64,000 bases of DNA from Benincasa hispida (GCF_009727055.1 NC_052357.1:15521648-15585647); one strand, 5' to 3'. Counted from the stretch's first letter, positions 32,830 through 45,795 are shown. The notes: generated by a model not told the origin, from the sequence alone. Numbers and translations: made by a program.

Positions 32830-35800
32830 GAATGTCATACCGAGAGTTCCATGAGCGCGTTTGGATCGCTCCCATCTCACCGTGACCAAAATATAACATT
32901 ATACATTCAACACATATAGTTATGCAATCAAAACTTAATTAATGGCATGCTATGAACAACAAAAACATAGGGTAAAGAGTTCCATACCTGTTGAAGACTA
33001 TCTTCAATCTCCGGAACTCCAACGCAGTGGACCCTCCAATAGATCTAGCAACGCCCAGCAGGAACGTCGACTACAGCAGCACGATCAACGCGAACACGAA
33101 CGCCGCAATGGGGATAACACCACCACTAATGAGCCCCAGGTATTCTCGGAGTGAAAACCCCAAGGGTGGGCTTTGGTGAATTTGGTAGAGGACGGAGACA
33201 AAATGAGTCGTGTAGGCGATAAGCAAGTGGGAGAGAATACAATGCTATCGTATATTAGAAGTGCTTATTGCATAGAGGAGCTACACGATCGTGTAAGATT
33301 AACTAAACGATCGTTTAGGAAAAGGTGTACGATCGTTTGGTTAAATTGACACACTATACGATCGTTTAGAGAAGCTATCCGATCATGTAAGCGGAAGTGT
33401 CCGATCGTTTAGGTGGAGAAGCGACTATCATATAGGCTCTCGGGCGATCGTTTTACAAAACACTAACACACTTTTTTGAAATCTTTGGGGCGGAAGAATG
33501 AATATTGATTGCACGATTAAAAAATGAAAACTTTTTTCATTTAAACCCATCGGTTACCATAACCAACGCTGCCCATTAACCCACGTCCGAACGTGGAAAG
33601 AAGATTTTATCATATAATTAATCAATTAATTAATAAATAAATATAATCATATTATATTTATATCATATAGTTTGATATCACATATCTATTATAGTATTTT
33701 CTCCTCTACTTGATATAAATCATATTTATATCTAATTTCCTCCAAAATAATGTATCTCGTACATTTGCCAATTATATCATATATAATTAACCAGTCCAAT
33801 TATATCATATATATTCGAACTTCCTCTTGTAAATTTAAAGATTTCAAATTAACCCAAATACTGGTTCTCGACTTTTATCCAAGCTACCTAGGGGACCTAA
33901 TGGACCTGTGGCTTGAAGCTCCAACAATACGTGAATAGCTGACTAAACTCTTTAGCCACGAGATCCACCATCCGTTAACTGTCAGGAATTCCACTAAGAC
34001 CAACAGCTAAACTCTTTTTACCACAGATATATTTCTATGTCCAACGGATATAACTGATAACTTGTAGAAATACAAGTTATTTATACTACCTTATCTAGAT
34101 ATTGCGGCCAAACGAGAATAAATATGCGCCAATTGTATGAAAATTAGCTTAGAAATACAACAATTATGAATTATCGCAATTACACCCACTAGCATCATTA
34201 AGATGGAAGAAAAAGAGATTTTCTCTCTGTTTTGTAGGAAACCAAGTCATCGCTTGCGATCAAGGCTCAAGAAGAACTGACCAACGCATCTCTGTCACAT
34301 TGCGCCCGTCAATTAATAACTTGTATTTCTACAAGCTACAAGTTATTTTCAATCAACACTAAAAAGACGATTAATGCAATGATGGCGCAATGCGACAGTC
34401 GATCTAGAGCTGAATTTCAACTGCATGTGGTAACAAAAACGACACTGCATGCAAACATCTGATCGAAAGATGCAGCTGAGCAATGCAAAAGCGGAGAATT
34501 GTGACAGGTGTACGACTAATGGTTGTGCAGATTTGATGGTTTTATTGCATAACAAAAGGAATAAATCCCTCCATCTTCAAAATTTCCATAACAACAAGTG
34601 GGGATCACAAGGCCGGAGTCAAAGATCTTCACCTATAAATACCCCATCGAATTCACAGAAAAATATTTTACTCGATACGGGGCTAATTGCTGCTATTATA
34701 TTGAGAGAAAGGCTGAGCTGAGTGCTAAACTGAAGAAATCCAGGAAGAAGAAGAGACAAGGTCAAGAGGTGAGTCTCAGTGTTAATCTGCCAGATCCTCA
34801 TCGCGAAGCTCTTTACTCAGATCCCTAATACCGGTTGAGCAAGCCTGAGAAAGAAGCTCATCCTTCCACACGATCCATCCTTACCAGCAAGTAAATCTGC
34901 ATCCAAATTGGTGTCAAGACGTTGGCACTTGCTTGTTTCTGCTTTCTATCTCTTTTCATCATTGTATTCCATCTTCTTTATCTCTTCATTCACACACCAT
35001 GTATCAGACGCTAAATAGATATATTGAATGTCTTGATCATTTTCATCACCACTTCTCTATCTATTTTCGTTCCTCCGTTTATCGTTTTCTCCATGAAGTG
35101 TTCTTAATCCCCTAGTAGTTAATATGAATTAAACGAGTACTTAATTCGTGTTAAAGAGATGATTGCGTTTAGCTAAGGCATGCTAGACGACATCTTCACT
35201 TGTGAGAGTAGAAGTGAAGATGCCATTTTGATCTATTAAGAGAAGGTCAGAAGAATGTGTTAACTAAAGTGAATAGTACTTCCAGACATGGAAGCAACCT
35301 TACGTTCATTACGTTTGTCTTTGTTTCACCACAGACATGTGGGAACGCGGCTGATCACTGAAAGGTATACGCTAAGGGAAAAATGGAACCGTACTTATAG
35401 CTTTAACGTAATTAAGAACTTGCGATGTTTATATTAGTTATCTTTCTTTTTCTGCTTCGTACATAAGACTTGTCGTCGCATTACATGATCTTTGTATAAT
35501 CTTCACAGCCAGCCTTGACCTCAGTATCTTATATCATGAAGCCTTTATCTTGTACCATCTTATCTTAGATTTACCGCACTTTATTTTATTATTGCATTTT
35601 TACAGGTTTCCTTTACTTTATCGCAATTTTAATACTTGTACAAACCTTACTTTTATAAATTGAAAAGCATGGTCGCATGTATCATAAACATAACGCAATA
35701 ACCTCAAACAGTCCCTGTGTTTGACCTCAGATCACACCGAGAAACTTGCAGTGGAATTATACTTGGTTCCAACATAAGGAAACTTGTGACAACGCACAAA

Positions 35801-36785
35801 ATACTACAAGAACATCCATTAATAACACATATCTAGAAGTAGTATTGTATGAATTGAGTCAAGTCAGGCCATTATTGCATACCATTAGACTTGAACTGTG
35901 CATGAGTACGATGACACTTCACAGATGCTCGTAAGTACAGTTGGGCTAATTTACCATTTTGACCCTAAAGTTACATCTCACTCCTTAAGTACCAATGATT
36001 CCTCTAATGAACAATACAACATAGTTCAACTATGTGTGAACACCACTCGGGCCAATAGAAGGTGTTTGGCACCACATCGTTCAAGCCCCAGAATCAGCCC
36101 TTAAGGGAGCCATTTATCTACTTACCCCTACCTTGGGGAAGGAGTGAATTCCATCTTGTGTAGCTGAGTTCCCAGCTCCCAAATCAGACGAATCCCCATA
36201 ATGGTAGGTTTGAATCAGCAACCTAGCCACTCACACCCATACAAATTAGAGGACCGCCCTCAATGGCAGGAATTCCCAACTCACTCAGGATTGAGGTCAT
36301 GTTACCTATGGTCATCCTAGTGAAGTGAAGTCTCTGTCATGAACCGTGTTATATAACGAGATGTTAATACTTCATGGTCAGGTCTTATACAAACTCTTTG
36401 TATAGGACGTCCCTGCTCGCATGTCCCCAACACGAATGATCAGGATCAGACCATCTGTGACAAATCACAACATTTGTGACCATTCCACAAAGCGGGCCGC
36501 ATTCGTAGCATTACCAGGATAAGGTTTCCCTCTTTTATCCATATACTACAGACCATTTTGGTTATCACTCAAGACATGATCCACTTATATGTCACCACAT
36601 ACATGCTTGAGTCACATACAGATAACCAGGGATTTTATGTTTATTGGTTTGTGGTAAAGCAAATGAAACAATTAACCAAGCAAAATACATAATGTGAAGT
36701 AAACATCATATATTAACAACACAAGTGTTTGTACATACTATTTACAGACTACAGGACACGAGACTTTAGGGCATCAACCCCAACA
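32830..36785 (-). repeat. Second-type copia LTR (type B) inside C3, split by a solo LTR
   Basis: It opens on the minus strand TGTTGGGGTTGATGCCC at 36785 and follows a polypurine tract (AAGTGGGAGA near 36850-36841). It resumes below 34054 and ends near 32830, only about 45 bases from the C3 3' LTR. It is related to type A but clearly diverged: its tail has its own ACGATCG units (33230-33460). The lower end is approximate. Confidence 0.7.
34055..35894 (+). repeat. Solo Athila-like LTR, subfamily II, in LTR type B
   Basis: It opens TGATAACTTGTAGAAATAC and is about 1.84 kb, the same subfamily as 2281-4090. The host text GGATATAAC..CATGAGTACGATG is split, and an empty site is seen at 31899-31922. 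The left flank ends ATAAC, and after the worn right end AAC remains. No primer site, interior or polypurine tract adjoins it, so it is a solo LTR left by recombination. Confidence 0.8.
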
Positions 36786-37905
36786 CAAGTAAACAAGCAC
36801 AAAACAATAAACTAAGGCATAAAAACCCATTACAACTAAATCTCCCACTTGCCCTAGTCCAGCCACGGGCGGTCCTGTAGACCCATGCTATGAAGGTGAC
36901 CCTCAAACACTGTAGCTGTGAGGGCCTTCGTAAACAAATTGGCAACATTTTTCTCCGAGGTGGTCTTCGTGACAATCACGTTACCTCGATGCACTATCAT
37001 GCAGATCGACTTTAACATGGCAACAGGTAAGAAAGTCTCCTCATAGTTGACAACCTCCACCTGGGTATGACCCTTTCCCATAAATTGAGTCTTGAGGGTT
37101 TTCACCTTCCCATTAGCACCCCGTTTGCGCTTGTAGATCCATTTAAAACCTATAGGTCTTACCCCATCAGGCTGATCTACAAGATCCTATACCAAGCTAA
37201 AGTACATCGACTCCATCTCGAGATTCATGGCTTTGACCCATTCATCCCGGTCAACATCCTCCATTACCTTTTTATAGGGTAATGGATCCTCAATGTTTCC
37301 ATCTGTCACCATCGCTAGAATTTTTGTGAAACACAAATAGGGATTAAGCGGGTTTGTAACCCTCCCACTGCATCGAGTTTCCCTCAACTCTTGAGGTGGA
37401 ACCGACCTACTAGATAAACTATCATCGATAATTTTGGTCGATGAAGCAGATCCTTCAACAACTCTTGTGAACCTTCAATAGTTTCTTTGGAAAGCTCACT
37501 TAACACGACTTTACTTCGTGGATTGTGCTCCGCAATATGATCCTCCTCCAGGAAAGTAGTGTTCGTGGAAACAAACACCTTGTTTTCAGATGGATCATAA
37601 AAGTAACCTCCTCGTGTACCTTTGAGGTAGCCTACAAAGAGGCACAACCTCGATCGTGATTCCAACTTCTTAGGATTTTCCTTAAGCACATGTGTTGGGC
37701 AACTCCATATGCGGAAGTGACACAAACTAGCTCTACGCCCGTTCCACAACTCCAGAGGTGTTCTTGCAACACTCTTAGAAGGAACACAATTGATAACGTA
37801 TACCGCAGTCCCCACTGCGAAACCCCAAAACAAGTCTAGTAAGAAAGCGTAACTCATCATTGAATGAACCATGTCCAACAAGGTTCGAGAGAAATTTGTT
37901 GGCAT
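36786..37905 (-). pseudogene. Copia pol remnant of C3: integrase C-terminus, RT start fused to RNase H end
   Basis: An open frame at 37905-37384 carries the integrase C-terminal part (FSRTLLDMVHSMMSYAFLLD, LELWNGRRASLCHFRIWSC, GYFYDPSENKVFVS). It continues through DVDRDEWVKAM near 37240. At 37105-36854 the text runs from the reverse transcriptase start (TQVEVVNYEETFLPVAMLKS) straight into the RNase H end (HRGNVIVTKTTSEKNVANLF, TKALTATVFEGHLHSMGL). The whole polymerase core and most of RNase H are missing at about 37010. The frame then meets the polypurine tract and LTR type B. Only an enzyme from another element could have copied it after this deletion. Confidence 0.8.
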
Positions 37906-39228
37906 TTAGATTGAGTTACGAAAGATTTAAACATCTCTATGTTATGAAGGGAACTTTTGGCTAAAGTTCTTAGCACATACAAGTTATTTTCCAGTTTAGC
38001 TGTACCAATTTCAACACCATCCTTACGAATAAAACGCTTTATTCAATAGTGAAATTATATTTTAATAGACACTTTACAGAAATAAGGTTCCTTTTATGTT
38101 TAAGAACTACAAAGACATCTTTTAATATAAGAAACCTATTTTGTAAAGTAAACTGGATATCTCCCACTACCACAGCTGAGACGACGTGCTCTGGTGCCTA
38201 CTCGCAACGTCATCTCACCAGCCTCCAACTGTCACCAGGATCTAATCCTCTTTTTCTGCCTTGGCCTTAGCCTTGGCAGCCTTCTTTTCTTCCAGATAAC
38301 GAGGACAATCTAAACATTGATTCTTTTTTTTCGCTATTTTTTTTTTAACCGTATGCGACTTTCCTTCATAAGAAAGAAAATACTTACTATCTTTGGGATC
38401 TGATGCTACACCGCTGCTCAATATCTTAGGGGATCCAGCCTATTACATAAGTGGATTACTATCTTTGTTTCTGAGGTCGAACCTCGATAGAACTTTTTAG
38501 AGGACGAGACAACATTTGCCTCACCTCCCTTTTTCTCCTTACTTTTCAGCAAGGATTGGTAAGTTTGTAACTTTTTGAAGAGAGTGGTAAGGGAATAGTC
38601 TACTTTGTTAATAATCGTATTGCTAACAAAGTGGAGGAAGCTCTACGGCAATGAATGTAGGATAATGCTAACCTAACTACCCTCATCGATTTTAGACCCA
38701 TTCATCTCCGCCATGTTAAAGTGGACCATCATATTCAACATGTTTTCACGAACAGATGTGCCTCCATTTTGGAGCTGAAGATGGTTTTAGAGCCTCATGT
38801 TTGAGCTGTCTAGACGGCTGTCTGAACATTCCTCGCAGGGATTCCATGATCTAACGAGCTGAAACCCTGGACTTGTGTTTCTTGGCCAAAACGTCACTAA
38901 GACTGGCCAGAATATAGGTTTGGGCCTTCTCATTTGCCCGTATCCAACGTTCGTACGCTATCCGAACATTTCGAGTAGCGTTCTGAGGTGGAATAGGAGG
39001 ACATTCCTCCATAAAGACAAACTTCAGATCCTCGATGATGAGTATTGTTGTGAGCAGATGTTTCCAACTTGAATAGTTTTGGCCATTCAGTTTTTTGGCT
39101 ATAAGCAAATTGATAGTGGCTGATGCCATCAAAAAACCGTTGCTGAAAAAAAATAAATAACCTATTATAAGACTTTGCAAAAACAAATTTTTAATAAAAT
39201 AATTAATTTTTAGCAAAACAGATTCCAA
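37906..39228 (-). pseudogene. Copia gag and protease remnant of C3; integrase core deleted
   Basis: An open stretch at 39228-38851 holds MASATINLLIAKKLNGQNY and ERWIRANEKAQTYILASLSD, the UBN2-type gag N-terminus of Ty1/copia. Gag continues with stops to about 38500. The KAAKAKAKAEKE stretch is near 38270. A protease-like stretch follows (VSAVVVG-like, then ILKDVFVVLKHKRNLISVK near 38130). At about 37915 this jumps directly to the integrase C-terminus, so the zinc-binding region and catalytic core present in C1 are missing here. Confidence 0.75.
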
Positions 39229-40032
39229 GTATCCTAAGTGAAAAGACTTCTATTTTGCAATGATGCCCTAGTGAGGCAGAATAAACGTCACCGGTGGGGT
39301 GATCAGATGGCCCTTCACTGGGATGAGACAATCTCAACCATTAGGCGGAACCAACACTTGGAACTAAACCTAATAGCCACCATTTGTTCAGTCCATAATA
39401 GTTAACCCTTAACAATCCTGCGTAATTGTAACCCCTCGTTTTCGGCCTAGAGTCCTGCCCTAATGCGCTTACAATAGGGTAAAGACAGATTAGGACAAGA
39501 GATTAAGTAACCTTATCCTCTTACAAGAGATCAAATAAAGAAACGCACAAAATAGACATCCTATAGGGGGACACTCCCAAGGTGCCATGAGGCGATGCAC
39601 AGAAACTTTATTCAATCCAACGAGGGAGACCGAGGGATATGCTATCACACTTCCTGCTCCCACTTACTATGAACACTCTCTCCATCCACCTTCATATTGA
39701 CCTACCCAAACACCATCCGTTGGGGGGACACGCCAAAGGTGCCTCGAGGCCGAGGGTAGATCTCACGGTGTGGACTATGAGGGAGAAACGCAATAGGTGA
39801 AAATGAAGCATTAAATCTCCAAGAACCTCCCACTGAATGTTCTATCTAGGGGTTTATTAACTTAAACAATCCGGCTACTAATTATGATCTAAGTCATTTA
39901 TAAAATTTGCTAAAAAACAACTTTCGTCTTTGAAATAACAAAAAATCCAAGTAGTCACATTAAACTCTTTAATGGAATGATCTTAGTCTGCATGCATCAA
40001 ATCTATCTAAATTACCTTTCCAGGTAGGTTCC

Positions 40033-41830
40033 TAATAACTTATAGAAATATAAGTTATTTATACCACCTTATCTAGATATTTGCGATCAAAGTGAAGGAT
40101 TATGCGCCAGTTGTATAGAAATTAGCTTAGTTTGCTAATAATTTCAAATGATTGTAAGGAAACCCACTAACGCTAAAAGATGGAGAATATGGCAAATATT
40201 TGCTCTATTTTGCAGGAAAAATCAAAGTCATCATTTGCGACTAAGGCTCAACTGAATTCCATCAACGCATCCCTATCACCTGTGCGCCCTTAGTGTGTCA
40301 ACGCATAAAACAGGTAGTGAAAGAGCGGTGCATGGAGATAATCGATCCTGTTCTTTCTGAAGACCGCATGCGGTTATAAAAAACCAACGCCACATGTGGA
40401 CCAACAATCAAGTGATGTAAGTGAGCAATGCAAGTGGAGGAGATCACAACGCGTGTATGGCTAATGGTCGTGCACGATTGACAGAATTTATTGCAAAATA
40501 GAAAAGGAATAAAATCCCCTCATCTTCGGAATTTCCATAACAAGAACTGGGGCCACTTAGCGGGAGTCAAAACAATTCTGCCTATAAATACCCCAGCAAA
40601 TTCTTTGAAGAAGTATGTTATTTGGTGCTGGGTAAGTGCTACAAGATTAAAAAGAGAGAAGAGCTTAGCTGAGTGCTATAGAGTTAGATCCGGGAGGAAG
40701 AAGAGATAAAGCCGAAAGGTGTAATCTCCATTCAATCAGTCATATCCCCGAACGAAGCTCTGTTCAAGGACACTGCTACCGGAGGAGCCAGCCTGAGAGG
40801 GAAGCTCATCCCACCATCTATTCATCCACAACCGGCAAGCAGACCTTCATCAATCGGTGACCAAGACATTGGCACTTGATTGTCCTCTTTCTACCCTTCT
40901 TCGTATTTCATGTTCTGTATATCTTTTTACTCGTTCATCATGTATCAGGCTCAAAATAGAAATATTAGTAGTTTCGATATGTTTCATTATTCATCTTCTG
41001 TCTATCATCGTGCACTCGCTATCCCCTTTCTTCATTATGTGTTTCTGATCTTTCGATAATTATTACGAACGTCTAAAGGCTTAATGTAAACTAAAGCTAT
41101 AAAATACGTTTAGCTAAAGCATACTGGACGACGTCTTCACCTGTGAGAGTAGAAGTGAAGATGTCATTCTGATCTATCAAGAGAATGTTAGGAGAGTGCG
41201 TTAACTAAAGCGAGTAGTACTTCCGGACATGGAAGCAACCTTGCGTTCATTACGTCGGACTCTAGTTTACACGCAGACATGCGGACAACGCGGCCAATTA
41301 CTGAAAGGTGTACGCCATGAGAAAAATGGAATAGTATTTGTAACTCTACTTTCGTTGAGACTTTGCGATGATTTGTATACTTATATTTCTTTTCTTTTCT
41401 ACTCCTAAGACTTTTCGCCGCATACCATGTCCTTGCATAGCCTTCACATCTAGCCTTCACCTTAACATCTTGTACATGTAACCTGTATCAAATACATCTA
41501 GTTTAGGTTTACTGTATTTAATTTACTGCTTTATTTTACTTTATTGCAATTTACAGCTTTTGTACATATAACCACACTTCAAAGAATTGAGAAAAATCAG
41601 TCACATAATAGCATGAAACATCACGATAAACCAGCACCAAATTTCCCCGTGTTCGACCTTGGATTACACCGAGACACTTGCGATGGAATTGCACTTGGTT
41701 TCATCCTAAGATAACTTATGACAACGCATAACATACTACAAGATCATCTACTCCTAACGCATATCTAAGTAGTATCGCATAACATTCCACTCATCTGTGC
41801 ATTATCATCGCATAGAATTTCGTGTTATCA
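40033..41830 (+). repeat. Solo Athila-like LTR in the C3 leader
   Basis: It is 1,798 bases long, flanked by the perfect 5-bp duplication GTTCC (40028-40032 and 41831-41835). The empty site is visible in C1 near 7588. It opens TAATAACTTATAGAAATA and closes CGTGTTATCA. There is no interior, so it is a solo LTR. Confidence 0.92.
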
Positions 41831-42482
41831 GTTCCCAAGTAGGGGTGTTCTGTTGCCGTCATCTTAAATACCCCAGCCTAGACAAAACCCACCTTCGACA
41901 GAAGGTCTACTATAGATAGACTTGCTACATATGGATCATTTACTAATTATTTTAGTTCTAATTTCATTTTATAACCATTTATAAAATAAACAACTAAAGC
42001 ACTTTTCCACTTGATGAAGTATTTATAACACTTATAAATATAACGAAAGAAAAAAAAATAAAGCATACATAAATATAACCCTTATATTATATGATGCATG
42101 AGCATGCATTTATGTAAATTAAAACATGCTTCTCTAAATTATAACACTTATAATAAAGAAAATATGCATGACCTAAGGTGGGGTTTATCCATATGTGCAT
42201 ACCATATGACATATTAAAATCCTACATCGCATGTAAAAAATGAAGGATTTATGGACTGGGATGAGCCTTTACAAAACTGGAATGAAATAGCCCTATCTAT
42301 TACATTTTTCATAGAGCAAACCGGGTCGGGTCTTGAACCACCAGGAGGACTCCATCGTGTAGTAAATGTCATAGGTAGACGATCATTCAATGCACACTAG
42401 ACGATAGAAGCATAATTAAACGATCACATAGACGACGACGACGCTGAGAAGCCTAATTTCCTATGCGATCGTGTAGCGCGAT

Positions 42483-42725
42483 GACAAGTAAACGATTTAC
42501 CTTGCATTACTAAGCGCTCGTTTAGTCATTTACTAAGTGATGAAGCTTGTTGACCTAAACGATCGTCCAGTGCGGCACCTGTCTCTTATACACATCTAGA
42601 TGTGTATAAGAGACAGCGCATAGTGTGACGACAAGTAAACGATTTACCTTGCATTACTAAGCGCTCGTTTAGTCATTTACTAAGTGATGAAGCTTGTTGA
42701 CCTAAACGATCGTCCAGTGCGGCAC
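42483..42725. repeat. 96-bp perfect direct repeat around an adapter
   Basis: Bases 42483-42578 and 42630-42725 are identical and lie either side of the adapter 42579-42616. The reversed copy of this region (near 51620-51720) has a single unit and no adapter. The duplication is therefore an assembly product. Confidence 0.93.
42579..42616. other. Second Nextera mate-pair junction adapter
   Basis: CTGTCTCTTATACACATCT is followed by its reverse complement, identical to 11206-11243. It is an artificial sequence and should be masked. Confidence 0.97.
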
Positions 42726-43556
42726 ACGTTAAACGATACGCGAGCATCTCATCGTCTAATCGATTCGTGCAATCAGGTCAACGATTTACCTTGTGTTACT
42801 AAGTGATCGTTTAGTCAATTACTAAGCGATAGAGCTTGTTGGCCTAAACGATCGACCAGGCACACGCGTTAAGGGATATGCGAGCATCTCATTGTCGAAC
42901 CAATGCGTGCAACCAGGTAAACAATTTACCTTGCATTATTAAATGACCGTTTAGCCAGTTACTAAGCGATGAAGTTTGCTGACTTAAACGATCGATCAGG
43001 TGCACGCATTAAGCGATACGCGAGTATCACCTCGTCTACACGACTCGATACTCAATCATCGCGTAACTGATCTTCAACACGATTCGATCAACCCTTCATC
43101 GCTTACCCGATCGTCCACAATGCGATCATCAGTGATTGCATACCCCATCGACTGCACGATGCGATCAACACTTGATCGCATACCCTATCATTTAACCGAA
43201 GTGATCAACAGCGATCGCATACTTCATCATGTAACCGATGCGATCAATACTTGATCGCATACCTTCCTTGAAGAACCACAATGCTTACTCCGATCTTCTT
43301 CATGAACGATTCAAACCTCATACAAACTTTGAATACAGACTCGATAACGATTATTAATGCCCAAAAAACGCAGAGCCCTTCACAAACAACTGCAAATGTA
43401 AAAAAATTAAAACAAACCAAGGCTAACATCCACAAAAAACACCATAAATCCATACATCCACAGCAATTTAAAGATTAAACAGTATAGAAATGAACCCACC
43501 AAGAACGTATTTGGGATTCTTTTGCAGCAATGAATTGGAATATTAGAAAACCTAGT

Positions 43557-43568
43557 GCTCTGATACCA
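43557..43568 (-). promoter_or_regulatory. Primer binding site, initiator tRNA-Met (C3)
   Basis: The minus strand reads TGGTATCAGAGC, the standard initiator-Met primer site of plant Ty1/copia elements, two bases after the LTR end (TTCA, AT). Confidence 0.93.
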
Positions 43569-43570
43569 AT

Positions 43571-44563
43571 TGAAGGAACTCTTATTCAAGAGTACCTACG
43601 AGCGGAAGCGGATCTTTCCAATTCATTGTGACAGAATTACCGCATATACATTCAAACATACTTTTATAATGCTAAAGGGATCCAGAAATCATACCAGATG
43701 AAGATTTCTCGAGTGTGAAGCCCAAACGTCTACCTCGAACAGTCACCACATGAATAGAAGGAAACGGAGAAGACAACACCATGCAGTGCCCTCAGTATTC
43801 TTGGAGTGAGAATCCAAAGTGTGGGCTTTGTTCGGATTTGGTAGAGGGAAGGAGGAAGAGTGACCGTACACAACAATCAAGCAAGTGGGAGATATGGTAA
43901 TCTATCGCATAAACAATATGCTTAATCGTTTAGGTAAAGTGTACGATTGTGTTAAAAGTAAGCAATCGTCTATACGATCATGTAGGAAAAGGTAAACGAT
44001 CATGTAGGAAAAAGGTGAGCGATAGTCCAAAACGATTACGTAGGAAAAACTAAGCGATCAAATATACGTTCGTTTAGTAAATACTGGGAGCTAAACGATC
44101 GCTTAGGAAAAAGGTAAACGATCGTTTAGATAATAGCGCACGATGGTGTAATTGGTATGCGATCGCTTACCAATATTGTATATGTAAGTGATCGTGCAGT
44201 TCTATCGTATAGGCACTGATTTTCTAAACGATTACCCTATCTTTTTCACAATACCCGTGCACATCGAGCTCAACATATCGTCTGCTATTTATAATGCACT
44301 CATCCATTACTTTAAACGAAGAGGCACCTTCTCATTTCTTTTATAACCGTCCAATTAATGTGATCTTATCACATTCATAAATTATAAATTAATACCAAAT
44401 ATTAATTATAATATTTTTTCCTCTACTAGATATAAATTATATTTATATTCAATTTTCTCCAAATTAATGTATCTCATACATAAAGTTAATTATATCATAT
44501 ATAATCAAACTCCATCTTGTCAATTTGAATATTTCAAATTGACCCAAAAACTGACTCTCAACT
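43571..44563 (-). repeat. 5' LTR of C3, distal part
   Basis: It matches the 3' LTR from its end (30718) to the point where the CACTA element enters (target duplication ACT/AGT). It contains the ACGATCG-rich tail and the TATA box. The rest of the LTR is found at 46683-47378 (wrong orientation) and 60413-60796. Confidence 0.88.
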
Positions 44564-45469
44564 CACTACAAGAATTTTGGGCTTTAATGTTGGTTGGAAA
44601 AACTGAAATCGGATGTATAATGTCGGTTTTGTTTTTTTAAAAAAAGTGTATCTTTAATGTCGGTTTTAAACCGACATTGTAGGTATACCTTTAATGTCGG
44701 TTAAAACCGACATTAAAGATCCATTTTTTTCTAAAAAAAAAAAAAAAACAAAACCCATTCCCCCCCCCCCCTATTTTTTTTTTTCATTTCTTTTTCTAAA
44801 CCCTATTTTCCCCATCAGCCACCTCCTCGCTCCCTGGACCTCGCCACACCATAGATCTAGTCGTGGAAGATTTGTCGTTCTTCACGCATAGCCATAGTAG
44901 ATCTAGTCGTCTTCTTCTAGAAGATCCACCATTCATTTCGTCGAAGCCTAACCAGGAGAAGTGTACGACAAAGTACAAGATCAGACTCATCAGATTTAGA
45001 ATAAGTTAACATTTCAGGTGTTGGACAGCTTACTGGTATGTCGTTCTGTATTAAAATTTGAGAGTATTATCAATATCTGCAAGTTTGATTATGTCTTACA
45101 ATCATCCGAATGATGAGAAATTATCTTTGTGGCATTTTTGCTTGTCTCAGTGCACTGAAGCAAATTTTTACTTCATGATATCTCTAAAGTTTTTGCAGTT
45201 GCTGTTTATTAGGAAGATAAAGTTATGGGCTAGAGAAAAATGAATCATCTTGTGTACTGAATCATGTGGGGGAGTCTTTTTTTATTTTGCTCCTAATAAT
45301 TTGTTTTCAGGTTTGATCTCTCTGGAAAGTGCAAGCTTGAAGAAAAAGAAGAAACACAAAAGAACAAAAAGGCCCAGGTTGGTAATTCTTTTTACATTTT
45401 TTCCAGCACCATTTGTTACATAAGTGTGCCATATTCAGATATTCCAATCCTGCAGACCACAACATATAT

Positions 45470-45795
45470 ATCTCCGCCCAAATCCCTTCCTCTCTCTCGC
45501 CCAAATCCCTCTTCGCTCTCGCTCATAAAGACCAAATCCCTCCCCTCCCGCCCAAATCCCTCTCGCTCTCGCTCATAAAGGCCAAATTCCTCCTCTCTCA
45601 GCTCTTGCCCATATCCCTCCCCTCTCGCTCACAAAGTCCTCTCACTCTCGCTCACAAAGTCTTCTCGCTCTCGCTCATAAAGTCCTCTCGCCAGCTCTCG
45701 CTCTTAGTCTCTGCAGCACAGTGCTCTCGCTCTTGCTACTCTTGCTCTCGCTACTCTCGCTACTCTTGCTCTCGCTCATAAAGTCCCCTCTCGCT
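45470..45795. repeat. Degenerate CTCTCGCTCATAAAGTC repeats
   Basis: Units of CTCTCGCTCATAAAG with CCAAATCCCTC and plain CTCTCGCTACTCTTG variants fill the middle of the CACTA element. The ORF at 45413-45781 is a product of this low-complexity text. Confidence 0.8.

Larger units (their letters stand above)
42360..43260. repeat. Field of degenerate ACGATCG / TAAACGATCG units
   Basis: There are many irregular units such as CTAAACGATCGTCCAG, GCGATACGCGAGCATCTC and TAAGCGATGAAGC. Higher-order units of about 110-120 bases recur (compare starts near 42640, 42770 and 42900, each with AACGATTTACCTTGCATTAC-like text). A short forward ORF at 43000-43254 follows the repeats and is not a gene. Confidence 0.75.
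39229..43556 (-). other. Leader of C3, with a nested solo LTR and an ACGATCG repeat field
   Basis: No gene is supported. 39229-40032 and 41831-42350 align with the C1 leader (6691-8340). 40033-41830 is the inserted solo LTR. 42360-43260 is a repeat field. 43260-43556 leads up to the primer site. ORFs here are shadows. Confidence 0.65.

Noticed and set aside
45413..45781. 122-residue serine/leucine-rich ORF in the CACTA element
   Set aside because: It is a translation of CTCTCGCTCATAAAG-type repeats and has no other support.
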